From positions 187,305-251,304 of the forward strand of contig NZ_AXAR01000003.1 of assembly GCF_000472905.1 (NCBI RefSeq): a stretch of DNA of 64,000 nt, in the 5' to 3' direction. This document shows, one piece after another, positions 36,558 through 44,901 of the stretch (positions are counted from its first letter, which is position 1; every line of letters begins with the position of its first letter). A model generated the notes under the pieces. That model searched no databases. It was given only the letters and a program-made list of their open reading frames with translations, and had not been told where the DNA came from. The DNA comes from Alicyclobacillus pomorum DSM 14955 (GTDB lineage Bacteria > Bacillota > Bacilli > Alicyclobacillales > Alicyclobacillaceae). The translations under genes and the position numbers were made by a program.

Positions 36558-37832
36558 ATGAGGCAACACTTGAAATGGTGGTTGACTTGTCTATCCGTGT
36601 TGTCTTGCACCACGGTCGTACCGGCAGCTGCGTCAGCAGCTGTGCAGCCGGAGGTCACAGGCGAGCAAAAGGCGCACCTCACATCAGACGTACCGGGTAG
36701 CAACGTTGAAATGAAGGTGCAATCTGAACCGAATGACGATGCAAATCCCTCAGACGGCCTTGCACGAGAGGCCCGCTCCGCTGTGGTGATGGACGCTGCA
36801 ACGGGGAAGGTTCTATTTGAGAAAGATGCGCACCGCCGCTTGCCGATGGCGAGTATTACAAAAATTATGACGATGCTGTTGATCATGGAGGCCGTGGACA
36901 GCGGCAATCTAAAACTGACGGACCAGGTGAAGACCAGTGAGTACGCGGCGAGCATGGGCGGCTCGCAAATTTTCCTGCAGCCTGGAGAGGTGATGTCCGT
37001 CGGGGACATGCTCAAAGGGATTGCCATGGCATCTGCCAACGACGCGTGCATTGCGATGGCGGAGCACATGAGGGGATCGGCAGAAGGATTTGTACGACAA
37101 ATGAATCAGCGCGCTGCCCAGTTAGGGATGAAGGATACCCACTTTGTCAACTGCAATGGGCTGCCGGCGCCGGATCACTACAGTTCTGCACACGATATTG
37201 CCGTGATGTCGCGTGAACTGTTGAAGCACTCGAAGGTCCTGAAGTATACGTCGGCGTACAGCGACTACTTGCGGAAAGACACCGATCATCCGTTTTGGCT
37301 GGTCAATACCAATAAACTGGTACGTTTCTACGACGGCGTGGATGGACTGAAGACGGGTTACACCCAGGAAGCGAAATACTGCCTCTCGGCGACAGCCAAG
37401 CGAGACGGATTTCGGGTTATCACAGTGGTGATGGGAGAGCCAAAGACCAGCATTCGCAACAAAGAGGTCTCGGAGCTGTTCAACTGGAGCTTTGCGCACT
37501 ACACGTCCAAAGTCCTGTACCAAGCCGGGCAAAGTGTAGATGAATTGGAGTTGCGTCACGGTCATCCTGAGATGCTGAAAGTCGTGACCGCGGACACGGT
37601 GGGAATGGTTGAAGAAAAGGGTCAGAAACATGATTACGACGTGGATGTGACGTACAAAGAGAACCTTGCCCCGCCCATCAAATCGGGCCATCAGGTCGGG
37701 ACTATGGTTGTGAAAGACAATGGGCGAGTTGTCGCGTCAGTTCCTCTGCTTGCCGGCCACGACGTCAGACGAACCGGCTTCTTTACGGGTGTGGGAAGAG
37801 CGTTACGGGACATCGTGACGTTTGGATCTTAG
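36558..37832 (+). CDS. dacF: D-alanyl-D-alanine carboxypeptidase DacF
   Basis: S11-family penicillin-binding carboxypeptidase, 424 residues, trimming pentapeptides during spore cortex formation. A signal peptide (about 1-28) ends near AAASA. Catalytic motifs are S99-I-T-K102, S159-A-N161 and K265-T-G267. The C-terminal beta domain ends with an amphipathic segment (FTGVGRALRDIVTF) for membrane contact. ATG at 36558 follows CGGAGGG by 7 bases. In B. subtilis it directly precedes spoIIAA; here a reverse-strand regulator gene separates them. Confidence 0.92.
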   Translation: MRQHLKWWLTCLSVLSCTTVVPAAASAAVQPEVTGEQKAHLTSDVPGSNVEMKVQSEPNDDANPSDGLAREARSAVVMDAATGKVLFEKDAHRRLPMASITKIMTMLLIMEAVDSGNLKLTDQVKTSEYAASMGGSQIFLQPGEVMSVGDMLKGIAMASANDACIAMAEHMRGSAEGFVRQMNQRAAQLGMKDTHFVNCNGLPAPDHYSSAHDIAVMSRELLKHSKVLKYTSAYSDYLRKDTDHPFWLVNTNKLVRFYDGVDGLKTGYTQEAKYCLSATAKRDGFRVITVVMGEPKTSIRNKEVSELFNWSFAHYTSKVLYQAGQSVDELELRHGHPEMLKVVTADTVGMVEEKGQKHDYDVDVTYKENLAPPIKSGHQVGTMVVKDNGRVVASVPLLAGHDVRRTGFFTGVGRALRDIVTFGS

Positions 37833-37881
37833 TGCGTACTTTGGGGCATGCCGATATAAGATTCGCCGTTCTTGGTGCTGA

Positions 37882-37919
37882 CCACTTCCCGTATCGGACG
37901 CGGTGCGTGCGGGAAGTGG
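37882..37919. repeat. Perfect 10-bp inverted repeat between convergent genes
   Basis: CCACTTCCCG (37882-37891) and CGGGAAGTGG (37910-37919) around an 18-base loop. It lies between the convergent dacF and regulator genes and may be a bidirectional terminator, although no T-run follows on either strand. Confidence 0.5.
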
Positions 37920-38002
37920 CTGACAAGAACTGTGTTTTGTTTGTCGAATTTTCTGCCATTTTGTGAAAACTACCGGAAAATTTTTATTTTGCAGGAAATA
38001 TG

Positions 38003-39271
38003 TCAGTATGCGCTGAGCGCCATGTTGGCCACTCGAATGGCGTCTGCGGACGCGCTGGCCGCATCTCCTAAAGCCCACAAGGCTTGTGCGCGTACACTGT
38101 ACAGTCCAGATACCAACGTCATGTCGTGGGTTTCTGCGCTACATTGTAAACCGAGGTTGGCATTCTCCAGCGCCAATTGAGGTTCGTTTTTGTGCATGTA
38201 CGCGACAGCCAGTGTGTGGCGGGCAAGCAACTGTAGTTCAGGGGTATCTTTATCCAGCAGAACAGCCTCTTTTGCGTCCGCAATGGCCTCGTCCCACTGC
38301 TCCAGTTCCAGACAGCACGCGGCCCGTTCGGACAGTGCGTTCGCGAGTCTCAGGACATCGAGTCGAATTTCACGATGTTCAATACACCACGACAATTTCT
38401 CCTTGGCTTCGACGAATTTTCCTGCACGGCGGAGACCGATGCCGATGTTCACATGGCATTGATTGATGCCGCGCTGGTGACGGATGACGTCGTAGATGCG
38501 AATGGCCTCCTGCAGTTTGTCTTCACCAAGCTCGTATCGCCCCAGTTCAATATAGGCGGCTCCCATTCCGTGAAGAATCATGGCGTGATCCAACTGCGCT
38601 TGATACCGTTCCGCGAGAACGACTGCACGTCGGTAACTTTCCAAAGCGACTTCAAACTGCCTGAGTTGCATGTGGATACGTCCCAAATTCGCGTAGATTT
38701 TCATAGCGATAGGCATGTTGAGATCAGGGTGGCGACGAAGTAGTTCTGCAGCACGCTGCCAGTGCATCCGGGCGACGCCCCAACGACTTTGTCGTCGTTC
38801 GAGCTGACCCAAGTGGAAGTAGGCGTGAACAGCACGCGGAACATCGTCCCGTTCCAAGGAGGCGCGGACCACTTCTTCGTACATGTTCGCTGCATCCCCG
38901 TACTGTTGTAGACGTTCATAGCACTGGGCCAGGTCTAAGAACAATACCTCTTCGCGGAACTGGGGTGGAACTGGGGCAGTCAGCGTTTGCAGCAATGGAA
39001 GTGCAGCTGCATAATTCTCGGCTTCCATCAACTGTTTTGCACGCCGATAAGCCTGCACGAGATCTGTTTTATGGTGGATATCATCGGCGAAGAAACTCGG
39101 CTTCACTCCAAGTCGTGCGGCCAGTTGTTCCAGTAGTTCCTGAGAAGGTGTCGCCTTGTCTGATTCAATTTGGCTAATCATGCTCGGGGTCACAAGGCCA
39201 CGCGCGAGCGCTAATTGCGTCATCTTTCGTTCCTTGCGAAGATTGCGGATTTTCTGTCCAAGTGAGTCCAT
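38003..39271 (-). CDS. XRE-type regulator with TPR repeats
   Basis: A 422-residue protein with an N-terminal HTH (LGQKIRNLRKERKMTQLALA to SMISQIESDKATPS, about 3-60) and about eight helical tetratricopeptide-like repeats over the rest (for example ALESYRRAVVLAERYQ and DEAIADAKEAVLLD). The layout resembles RRNPP peptide-pheromone receptors, and also several non-quorum HTH-TPR regulators. ATG at 39271 has GAGGAGG upstream. It stands reversed between dacF and spoIIAA, where B. subtilis has none. No signal-peptide-bearing pheromone gene was found beside it. Confidence 0.85.
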   Translation of the reverse strand: MDSLGQKIRNLRKERKMTQLALARGLVTPSMISQIESDKATPSQELLEQLAARLGVKPSFFADDIHHKTDLVQAYRRAKQLMEAENYAAALPLLQTLTAPVPPQFREEVLFLDLAQCYERLQQYGDAANMYEEVVRASLERDDVPRAVHAYFHLGQLERRQSRWGVARMHWQRAAELLRRHPDLNMPIAMKIYANLGRIHMQLRQFEVALESYRRAVVLAERYQAQLDHAMILHGMGAAYIELGRYELGEDKLQEAIRIYDVIRHQRGINQCHVNIGIGLRRAGKFVEAKEKLSWCIEHREIRLDVLRLANALSERAACCLELEQWDEAIADAKEAVLLDKDTPELQLLARHTLAVAYMHKNEPQLALENANLGLQCSAETHDMTLVSGLYSVRAQALWALGDAASASADAIRVANMALSAY

Positions 39272-39333
39272 CGTATTCCTCCTCACTGCCTCTTATATTT
39301 TACTACGTTTATGAGAATCATAGGTATCAAAGA

Positions 39334-39371
39334 TTGTCGAATTCCGTTGGATTGGTTCTAGTTTTGTCGAC
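39334..39371 (+). promoter_or_regulatory. Spo0A boxes upstream of spoIIAA
   Basis: TTGTCGAA (39334-39341) is a perfect 0A box and TTGTCGAC (39364-39371) a near copy 30 bases, three helical turns, further on, just upstream of the sigmaH-like promoter. Spo0A~P activation of spoIIA is established in B. subtilis. Confidence 0.75.
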
Positions 39372-39373
39372 GT

Positions 39374-39403
39374 GCAGGAGTTTGCCGGGCGCGAGGGGAA
39401 TCA
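39374..39403 (+). promoter_or_regulatory. SigmaH-type promoter of the spoIIA operon
   Basis: GCAGGAGTT (39374-39382), 12 bases, GGGGAATCA (39395-39403) agrees with the sigmaH pattern RnAGGAwWW-N11/12-RnnGAATww at all but two positions. It directly follows the second 0A box and lies 40 bases before spoIIAA. Confidence 0.65.
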
Positions 39404-39442
39404 AGCTCTTCGAAGGCAGGGATTCTTGGAGGGAGAGTGCGA

Positions 39443-39787
39443 GTGGCCATGGAGACACACATCGTGAACGGCGTATTGGTGGTCCGCTTGCGGGGTGAAC
39501 TTGATCATCATGCAGTCGAAAACATCCGCAACGATATTGAAGACGAGCTGGCGAAAACGCATTACCGGGGTCTGGTTCTGTCCTTTCGTGGGATTGACTT
39601 CATGGATAGTTCCGGACTCGGCTTGATTCTGGGGCGCTACCGCAGCGTCACTGGGCGAAACGGGAAGATGGCGTTGTGTGAAGTCACCCCGGCACTGCGA
39701 CGCATTTTTGAGTTGTCTGGCATCCTTAAGGTAGTGCCGATGCACGATACTGAAGACAGCGCCGTACGTGCGGTGAAGGAGGCCTAG
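39443..39787 (+). CDS. spoIIAA: Anti-sigma F factor antagonist SpoIIAA
   Basis: STAS-domain protein that frees sigmaF from SpoIIAB when unphosphorylated. The 114 residues include the phosphorylation site segment FMDSSGLGLILGR (DSSG at about 55-58). GTG at 39443 is preferred for spacing to GGAGGGAG (39428-39435); GTG at 39437 and ATG at 39449 are alternatives. First gene of the spoIIAA-AB-sigF operon, six bases before spoIIAB. Confidence 0.94.
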   Translation: MAMETHIVNGVLVVRLRGELDHHAVENIRNDIEDELAKTHYRGLVLSFRGIDFMDSSGLGLILGRYRSVTGRNGKMALCEVTPALRRIFELSGILKVVPMHDTEDSAVRAVKEA

Positions 39788-39793
39788 TCGGAG

Positions 39794-40258
39794 ATGGCTC
39801 AGGACTGGACAAACGCTGTGTTGCAAGAGAACTATATGCGGCTTCAGTTTCCGAGCCGGTCGGAAAACGAATCGCTGGCACGCGTGGCCGTGTCTGCGTT
39901 TGCGATGCAGTTGGATCCGACGGTGGAGCAGTTGACGGAACTGAAGACGGCCGTTTCAGAGGCGGTGACGAACGCCATCATTCACGGCTACGAAAACATG
40001 GAAGGCGAAGTCAGATTGTACTGTGCCATCCACGAGGGTGCGATTGAAGTGGTGGTTGAGGACGACGGAAGTGGCATTGCAGATGTTGAGGAGGCGCGCC
40101 AGCCGCTCTATACGTCACGCCCTGAGTTGGAACGTTCAGGCATGGGCATTACCATCATGGAGAACTTCATGGACGAGGTCGTCATCGATTCGATTCCGGG
40201 CAAGGGGACCAAAGTCCGCATGAGGAAAGTGATTTGCAGGACTTCGGAATGTCAGTGA
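39794..40258 (+). CDS. spoIIAB: Anti-sigma F factor / kinase SpoIIAB
   Basis: GHKL-type kinase that binds sigmaF and phosphorylates SpoIIAA. The N box ([16 protein letters not shown]) and G1 box ([10 protein letters not shown]), then [12 protein letters not shown], are all present. 154 residues, with a slightly extended N-terminus. It lies between its substrate and its target sigma factor in the operon. Confidence 0.94.
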   Translation: MAQDWTNAVLQENYMRLQFPSRSENESLARVAVSAFAMQLDPTVEQLTELKTAVSEAVTNAIIHGYENMEGEVRLYCAIHEGAIEVVVEDDGSGIADVEEARQPLYTSRPELERSGMGITIMENFMDEVVIDSIPGKGTKVRMRKVICRTSECQ

Positions 40259-40272
40259 CGGGAGTCTAGCAC

Positions 40273-41028
40273 ATGGATTACGCAAAAGGTACAGAGGACA
40301 AGGCGCGGAAGTACACGGACGACGAAATCCGAGATATGATTGCGGCCAGTCAACGGGGCGATGCCGGAGCGCGCGAACAACTTGTGCTGACCAACCAGCG
40401 TTTGGTGTGGGCGGTTGTGCAGCGATTCCTTGGGCGCGGATACGATGCAGACGACCTCTTCCAGATTGGTTGCATCGGCTTGATGAAAGCTATCGACAAG
40501 TTTGACCTCTCCTACGACGTGAAGTTTTCAACCTATGCTGTGCCCATGATTATTGGCGAAATTCAACGCTTTCTGCGTGACGACAGTACGGTGAAAGTCA
40601 GTCGGAGTCTCAAAGAGACTGCCCGTCACATTCGCCACGTACGCGACGACTTAGCGAAGTCGTTAGGCCGACAGCCGCACATTACAGAGATTGCGGAAGC
40701 CATGGGCATTGACCCAGCGGATGTCGTCTTCGCTCAAGAGGCGATGCGTGCTCCTGCCTCCATTCACGAAACCGTTTTTGAAAACGATGGGGATCCCATT
40801 TACCTGCAAGATCAGATTGCGGATCAAGACAGTGCCAGTTGGTTTGACAAGATTGCCTTGCACGAGGTGTTGAATCGACTCCCCGAACGGGAGCGGTTGA
40901 TTGTCTACTTGCGCTTCTTCAAGGACAAGACTCAGTCGGACGTCGCACGGGTATTGGGCATTTCGCAGGTTCAGGTGTCCCGACTGGAAAAGCGCATATT
41001 AAATGCCATTCGGGAAGAACTATCGTAA
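40273..41028 (+). CDS. sigF: RNA polymerase sigma-F factor
   Basis: First forespore-specific sigma factor. The 251 residues show region 2 (DADDLFQIGCIGLMKAIDKF, FSTYAVPMIIGEIQRFLRDD), region 3 and region 4 with the HTH (KTQSDVARVLGISQVQVSRL). ATG at 40273 follows GGGAG. It closes the spoIIA operon and is followed by a terminator and the spoVA operon, as in B. subtilis. Confidence 0.95.
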   Translation: MDYAKGTEDKARKYTDDEIRDMIAASQRGDAGAREQLVLTNQRLVWAVVQRFLGRGYDADDLFQIGCIGLMKAIDKFDLSYDVKFSTYAVPMIIGEIQRFLRDDSTVKVSRSLKETARHIRHVRDDLAKSLGRQPHITEIAEAMGIDPADVVFAQEAMRAPASIHETVFENDGDPIYLQDQIADQDSASWFDKIALHEVLNRLPERERLIVYLRFFKDKTQSDVARVLGISQVQVSRLEKRILNAIREELS

Positions 41029-41103
41029 ATGTCCTACTTTTGAGCTAGTCGGTCAAGCGAATACCGCATCGAGGGCAACCAAAGCAATATCAAATGGAAC
41101 CGG

Positions 41104-41150
41104 AAAAAGCTTCCTGTGACACCCTTCTGGGTATCATAGGGAGCTTTTTT
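41104..41150 (+). terminator. Terminator of the spoIIA operon
   Basis: A 16-bp stem, left arm 41104-41119 (AAAAAGCTTCCTGTGA) against right arm 41134-41149 with G-U pairs, ending in a run of six T. Confidence 0.8.
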
Positions 41151-41209
41151 CATTTGTTGTGTACTCTGTAAGATTTATCATCATGTCAAGCTGCCAGAAG
41201 GCCCCCTCG

Positions 41210-41238
41210 TGTACAACCAAGAGATCCAGGGCACACTA
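41210..41238 (+). promoter_or_regulatory. Possible sigmaG promoter of the spoVA operon
   Basis: TGTACA (41210-41215), 16 bases, CACACTA (41232-41238). The -10 is the same heptamer as in front of dacF and one base from CATACTA. It lies about 33 bases upstream of spoVAC, a sigmaG gene in B. subtilis. Confidence 0.45.
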
Positions 41239-41270
41239 CATCCCGGTTGATTGCTCAAGGAGGGACCTCT

Positions 41271-41741
41271 ATGGCGACGAAAGCCAAAGCCAAGCCGCTA
41301 GACCCAAATGCCACCTATAAGCAGCTGGTAGACAAGCACCGCCCAGCGCGCCCGATGTTCAAAAACACGGTTCGAGCGTTCATCGTGGGTGGGTGTATTT
41401 GTGTCATTGGTCAGTTGGTTCAGATGTTCTTCATACGCGTGGCCGGATTCAGTCAGACAGATGCTGCGAATCCCACCGTGGCTGTGATGATTTTGCTTTC
41501 CGTGATTCTGACCGCGTTTGGGGTTTACGACAAATTCGCACAATGGGCTGGCGCTGGGTCAGCGGTGCCGGTGACCGGTTTCGCAAACACGATGGCGGCG
41601 GCGGCCATGGAACATCGCAGCGAGGGGTGGGTTACTGGTGTAGGCGGAAATATGTTCAAACTCGCTGGACCGGTGATTGTCTATGGCGTAGTAAGCGCCT
41701 TTTTTGTGGCTCTCGTGCGGTACATCATCTTTCATGTGTGA
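41271..41741 (+). CDS. spoVAC: Stage V sporulation protein AC
   Basis: Membrane channel component for dipicolinic acid uptake into and release from spores; SpoVAC acts as a mechanosensitive channel. The 156 residues have three to four membrane segments and the family segments YKQLVDKHRPARP, GGCICVIGQ, and TGFANTMAAAAMEHRSEGWV. ATG at 41271 follows AAGGAGGG. First gene of a spoVAC-AD-AEb-AEa operon; spoVAA, AB and AF are absent. Confidence 0.94.
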   Translation: MATKAKAKPLDPNATYKQLVDKHRPARPMFKNTVRAFIVGGCICVIGQLVQMFFIRVAGFSQTDAANPTVAVMILLSVILTAFGVYDKFAQWAGAGSAVPVTGFANTMAAAAMEHRSEGWVTGVGGNMFKLAGPVIVYGVVSAFFVALVRYIIFHV

Positions 41742-41754
41742 GGGGGGACCCGGT

Positions 41755-42765
41755 GTGCCCAGGGTTGGGAAGCAAACATGGGTGTTTTCAAGTGAGCCCC
41801 GCATTGTCGCGACAGGGACAGTTGCAGGTTTGGTGGAATCCGAAGGACCGTTTGGAGCGGATTTCGATGTGCGCTGCCGCGATGAGGCGTGTAAGACAAC
41901 ATGGGAAAAAATGGAGCAAGATCAATTCACTCAAGCCGTTCAAGTCGTCTTGCAAAAGGGAAGTGTCACTGCGAATGACATCGACCTCGTCTTGGGTGGC
42001 GATCTCAACGCCCAATTGACGGGCTTCTACTTCTCGCACCGAGATTTCGCGATACCAGCACTTGGGCTGTTCAGTGCCTGTGCGACCTTCACTGAGGCGT
42101 TGGCTGTAGCGGGCTTGGCCATCGACAGCGGCGTAGCCCACCGCGTATTAGCCGGTACATCCAGTCACTTTTCGACGGCGGAGCGGCACTTTCGCTTTCC
42201 TACGGAGTACGGAGCACAAAAACCACCGACCGCGCAGCGCACCGTGACCGGTGCAGGTGTCGCCTTAGTGGGGGAAACCGGCGGGAACGTGGCTATCACG
42301 CATGCTACCATTGGTGAAATCAAGGACTACGGCATTACGAGCCCGTGGGAAATGGGTGCGGCGATGGCACCAGCGGCCGAATCAACCATTGTTGCACATT
42401 TGAGTGACACGGGGCGCACGCTACGAGACTACGACTGTGTGGCGACCGGCGACCTGGGACGGATTGGTCATGCTATCCTGAAGGATTTGTTCGAACAGCG
42501 CGGTCTACCAATGGACACGGATCTGACCGACTGCGGGATGATGATCTTTCGCCCGGACCAGACTGAGGTGTTTAGCGGAGGTAGCGGTGCAGCGTGCAGT
42601 TCGCTCGTCACGTTGGCCCATTTCGTCAAAAAGTTAGAACAGGGTGAGTGGCGGCGGGTGCTCGTCGCTGCGACAGGTGCGCTGTTGTCGGCCGTCACTG
42701 CGCAACAAAAGGAGACCATCCCGGCAATTTGCCATGCCATTGTGCTTGAGCGAAAGGACGGATAA
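41755..42765 (+). CDS. spoVAD: Stage V sporulation protein AD
   Basis: Thiolase-fold protein that binds dipicolinic acid. The 336 residues show DLVLGGDLNAQLTGFYF, SACATFTEALAVAG, the SSHFSTAERHFRFPTEYG segment, and GSGAACSSLV near the end. GTG at 41755 follows GAGGGGGG at suitable distance; ATG at 41734 would start inside spoVAC. It follows spoVAC by 13 bases. Confidence 0.93.
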   Translation: MPRVGKQTWVFSSEPRIVATGTVAGLVESEGPFGADFDVRCRDEACKTTWEKMEQDQFTQAVQVVLQKGSVTANDIDLVLGGDLNAQLTGFYFSHRDFAIPALGLFSACATFTEALAVAGLAIDSGVAHRVLAGTSSHFSTAERHFRFPTEYGAQKPPTAQRTVTGAGVALVGETGGNVAITHATIGEIKDYGITSPWEMGAAMAPAAESTIVAHLSDTGRTLRDYDCVATGDLGRIGHAILKDLFEQRGLPMDTDLTDCGMMIFRPDQTEVFSGGSGAACSSLVTLAHFVKKLEQGEWRRVLVAATGALLSAVTAQQKETIPAICHAIVLERKDG

Positions 42766-42768
42766 GAT

Positions 42769-43134
42769 ATGGCTGGGAACTGGATGATCTTTATTTGGGC
42801 TTTTTTGGTCGGCGGTGGCATTTGTGCCATCGGTCAAATCTTGCTCGACACCACGAAGTTGTCGCCAGGCCACATCATGGTCATCCTCGTTGTGGCTGGC
42901 TCGGTACTGGATGGTTTGGGCCTATATGATCCACTTGTGAAGTTCGCGGGCGCTGGCGCGACGGTCCCTATCACCAGTTTTGGAAACTCCCTGGTGCACG
43001 GGGCGCTGGCGGAGGCAGACAAGCATGGGCTCATCGGAATCATTACGGGTATCTTCGAGGTGACGAGCGCTGGCGTTTCAGCTGCCATCTTGTTTGCGTT
43101 TCTGGCAGCAGTGATTGCGCGCCCGAAAGGGTGA
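42769..43134 (+). CDS. spoVAE: Stage V sporulation protein AEb
   Basis: A 121-residue membrane protein with three to four hydrophobic segments and the segments [31 protein letters not shown] and [16 protein letters not shown]. It shares fold features with SpoVAC and belongs to the DPA channel complex. ATG at 42769 lies three bases after the spoVAD stop with AAAGGACGG upstream. Confidence 0.93.
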   Translation: MAGNWMIFIWAFLVGGGICAIGQILLDTTKLSPGHIMVILVVAGSVLDGLGLYDPLVKFAGAGATVPITSFGNSLVHGALAEADKHGLIGIITGIFEVTSAGVSAAILFAFLAAVIARPKG

Positions 43135-43153
43135 GTCAAGGCAGGGAGAGGGC

Positions 43154-43756
43154 ATGGAACGGCGGGAAGTCATCATAGTGACGGATGGAGACCACTTTGC
43201 GAAACGCGCCTTGGAAATCGCTGCAAAGCAAATTCCTGCAAAGGTGATCTCGCAAACGGCGGGCAATCCCACCCGGCTGTCCGGGGTGGAGATTGTTCAA
43301 TACATCCGCGAAGCAGATTTTGACCCAGTCATCGTGATGTTGGACGACAATGGAAACGGAAACGAGGCCAAGGGGGAACAAGCGCTTCAGGTGTTGCTCG
43401 CACACCCAGACATTACGGTCATTGGCGCGTTGGCTGTCGCGTCCAACACCTCTTGTGTCCGAGGGGTTCCGGTAGATTTCTCTATAGATTGTCATGGACA
43501 ACGCGTGGAGACCGGCGTGAACAAAGACGGTGTACCCATTCGGCGTCACCTCGTCTACGGTGACACCGTCGACGCGCTCCGAAACTTAAAGGCTCCGGTC
43601 ATTGTCGGCATTGGAGACATCGGAAAAATGGGCGGACGGGATGCGCCCGAGCATGCGGCACCCGTGACGACCAAAGCGCTGAAGGCGCTGATTGAAGCCT
43701 ATCAGGAGTGGAAGCGGACGCGTGCGGCCCACTCCCAAGACGCGGACAGTGAATAG
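43154..43756 (+). CDS. Stage V sporulation protein AEa
   Basis: A soluble 200-residue protein of the SpoVAEa family, recognised by VIIVTDGDHFAKRALEIAA, SQTAGNPTRLSG, VIGALAVASNT, VDFSID and VIVGIGDIGKMGGRD. Role in the SpoVA complex is unclear. ATG at 43154 follows GGGAGAGG. It is the last recognised spoVA gene here. Confidence 0.9.
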   Translation: MERREVIIVTDGDHFAKRALEIAAKQIPAKVISQTAGNPTRLSGVEIVQYIREADFDPVIVMLDDNGNGNEAKGEQALQVLLAHPDITVIGALAVASNTSCVRGVPVDFSIDCHGQRVETGVNKDGVPIRRHLVYGDTVDALRNLKAPVIVGIGDIGKMGGRDAPEHAAPVTTKALKALIEAYQEWKRTRAAHSQDADSE

Positions 43757-43795
43757 ACTGGACTGAGAAATATTGTCCAGCGAGGTGATGAAGCG

Positions 43796-43933
43796 ATGTT
43801 GAGCGCCTTGTTATTCCTGCCGCGCCTCTTCCGTTATTTTGGGTTGTTTCAAACGTTCATCGGCGTCGTCCGACCGCTGTGGCCTCATGTAACGCGCCTG
43901 TGGCAAAGAACACCGGTCCGCGGCGCCGTCTGA
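43796..43933 (+). CDS. Possible 45-residue hydrophobic basic protein
   Basis: ATG at 43796 has GAGGTG about 8 bases upstream (an ATG at 43788 is out of frame). The 45-residue product is rich in Leu, Phe and Arg (LLFLPRLFRYFGLFQTF) and could be an amphipathic membrane-associated peptide. It lies 39 bases after spoVAEa, so it may be the last gene of the spoVA transcript. No family recognised. Confidence 0.45.
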   Translation: MLSALLFLPRLFRYFGLFQTFIGVVRPLWPHVTRLWQRTPVRGAV

Positions 43934-44056
43934 CCGTCTTTTGCGCCTTTGCCGCTGTGCAGCGACACTGAGCAAATGATGTGTCGGTCTATGAGTTTGA
44001 GCGTTTCATAGGCAGAAGGTATACTGACTGCATCACTGCTTAAAGGCGGTACGCCC

Positions 44057-44839
44057 ATGCCTGAGAAAATCGTTCAAAAGCTGTCTGGTACCATCCATGA
44101 CGTCGTTGAAGTTGTGCAGAGAGGTCGTATTCGATACTTGCGTTTTGGCAGGGGAGGCGGCTGGCAAGGGGCCATGTATACGGATGGGCGCCCTCAACCG
44201 GTGTTTCCCTACCAACGCGCATTTACTTCTTTGGTGGAGACCGCCGATGAGGTCAGTTCCTTTCTCGCTTTCGGTGTCGGCAGCGGTACAGCCTTGCGAA
44301 CGGTGCAGCAAGTGCATCCCAAGAGCCGACTGTACGGTCTGGAATTGGATGAGCGGGTCGTGGATGTCGCCATTCAGTACTTCGGTGCACCGAATCATCG
44401 TGCAGCAGACTACTGGATTGGGGACGGTGTCGCATTTCTTTGCAACACCGATGTCACGGTGGACTTGCTGTTCGTTGACGCGTACATGGCCAACCAAGTG
44501 TACGGACCATGTCTCCATCCAGATTTCACAGCGGTGCTTCATGCTGCAACCACTCCGTCGGGGGTAGCCGTTTGCAATGTCATCACGAGTTTTCCGCTGC
44601 GGGGCCGTGTGCGCGCGTTCCTGGAAGCCGCCAGTGGTCGGTTTGCGACAACGACGCTATTGCCTGTGGGCCCACCGCTACCCTACGCAGAGCAAAACGT
44701 ACTCTGCGTGTTTTCGAAGTCCCCAGGGTATCTCGAACGGTGGAGGGCCGCGATGCGAAAAAGCCCTGCTTTGTACTTGCACGAACGGTGGTTGTGGCCC
44801 TTGCGTGCAAGGACTTTTCGAGGCTCTTCTATGGTATAA
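44057..44839 (+). CDS. Spermidine synthase-like methyltransferase-fold protein
   Basis: A 260-residue Rossmann-fold protein: an N-terminal beta part (HDVVEVVQRGRIRYLRFG, GAMYTDG) like the oligomerisation domain of spermidine synthases, then the nucleotide-binding loop AFGVGSGTALRTV, LYGLELDERVVDVA, DYWIGDGVAFL and DLLFVDAY. The polyamine-synthase proton-accepting aspartate region is only partly kept, so substrate is uncertain; it may be an SAM-dependent enzyme of another kind. ATG at 44057. Confidence 0.75.
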   Translation: MPEKIVQKLSGTIHDVVEVVQRGRIRYLRFGRGGGWQGAMYTDGRPQPVFPYQRAFTSLVETADEVSSFLAFGVGSGTALRTVQQVHPKSRLYGLELDERVVDVAIQYFGAPNHRAADYWIGDGVAFLCNTDVTVDLLFVDAYMANQVYGPCLHPDFTAVLHAATTPSGVAVCNVITSFPLRGRVRAFLEAASGRFATTTLLPVGPPLPYAEQNVLCVFSKSPGYLERWRAAMRKSPALYLHERWLWPLRARTFRGSSMV

Positions 44840-44901
44840 TAGGGGCGCATTGCTGGGTCCGGCCGACGTGCCGTAAGCCGAACTTCGAAGGGGTATGATG
44901 G

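Noticed and set aside
36278..37069. Long minus-strand frame over the DUF1540 and dacF region
   Set aside because: It crosses a strong terminator and conserved dacF motifs on the other strand.
37833..38002. Pheromone peptide gene next to the HTH-TPR regulator
   Set aside because: Short frames exist on the minus strand but none has both a ribosome-binding site and a secretion signal.
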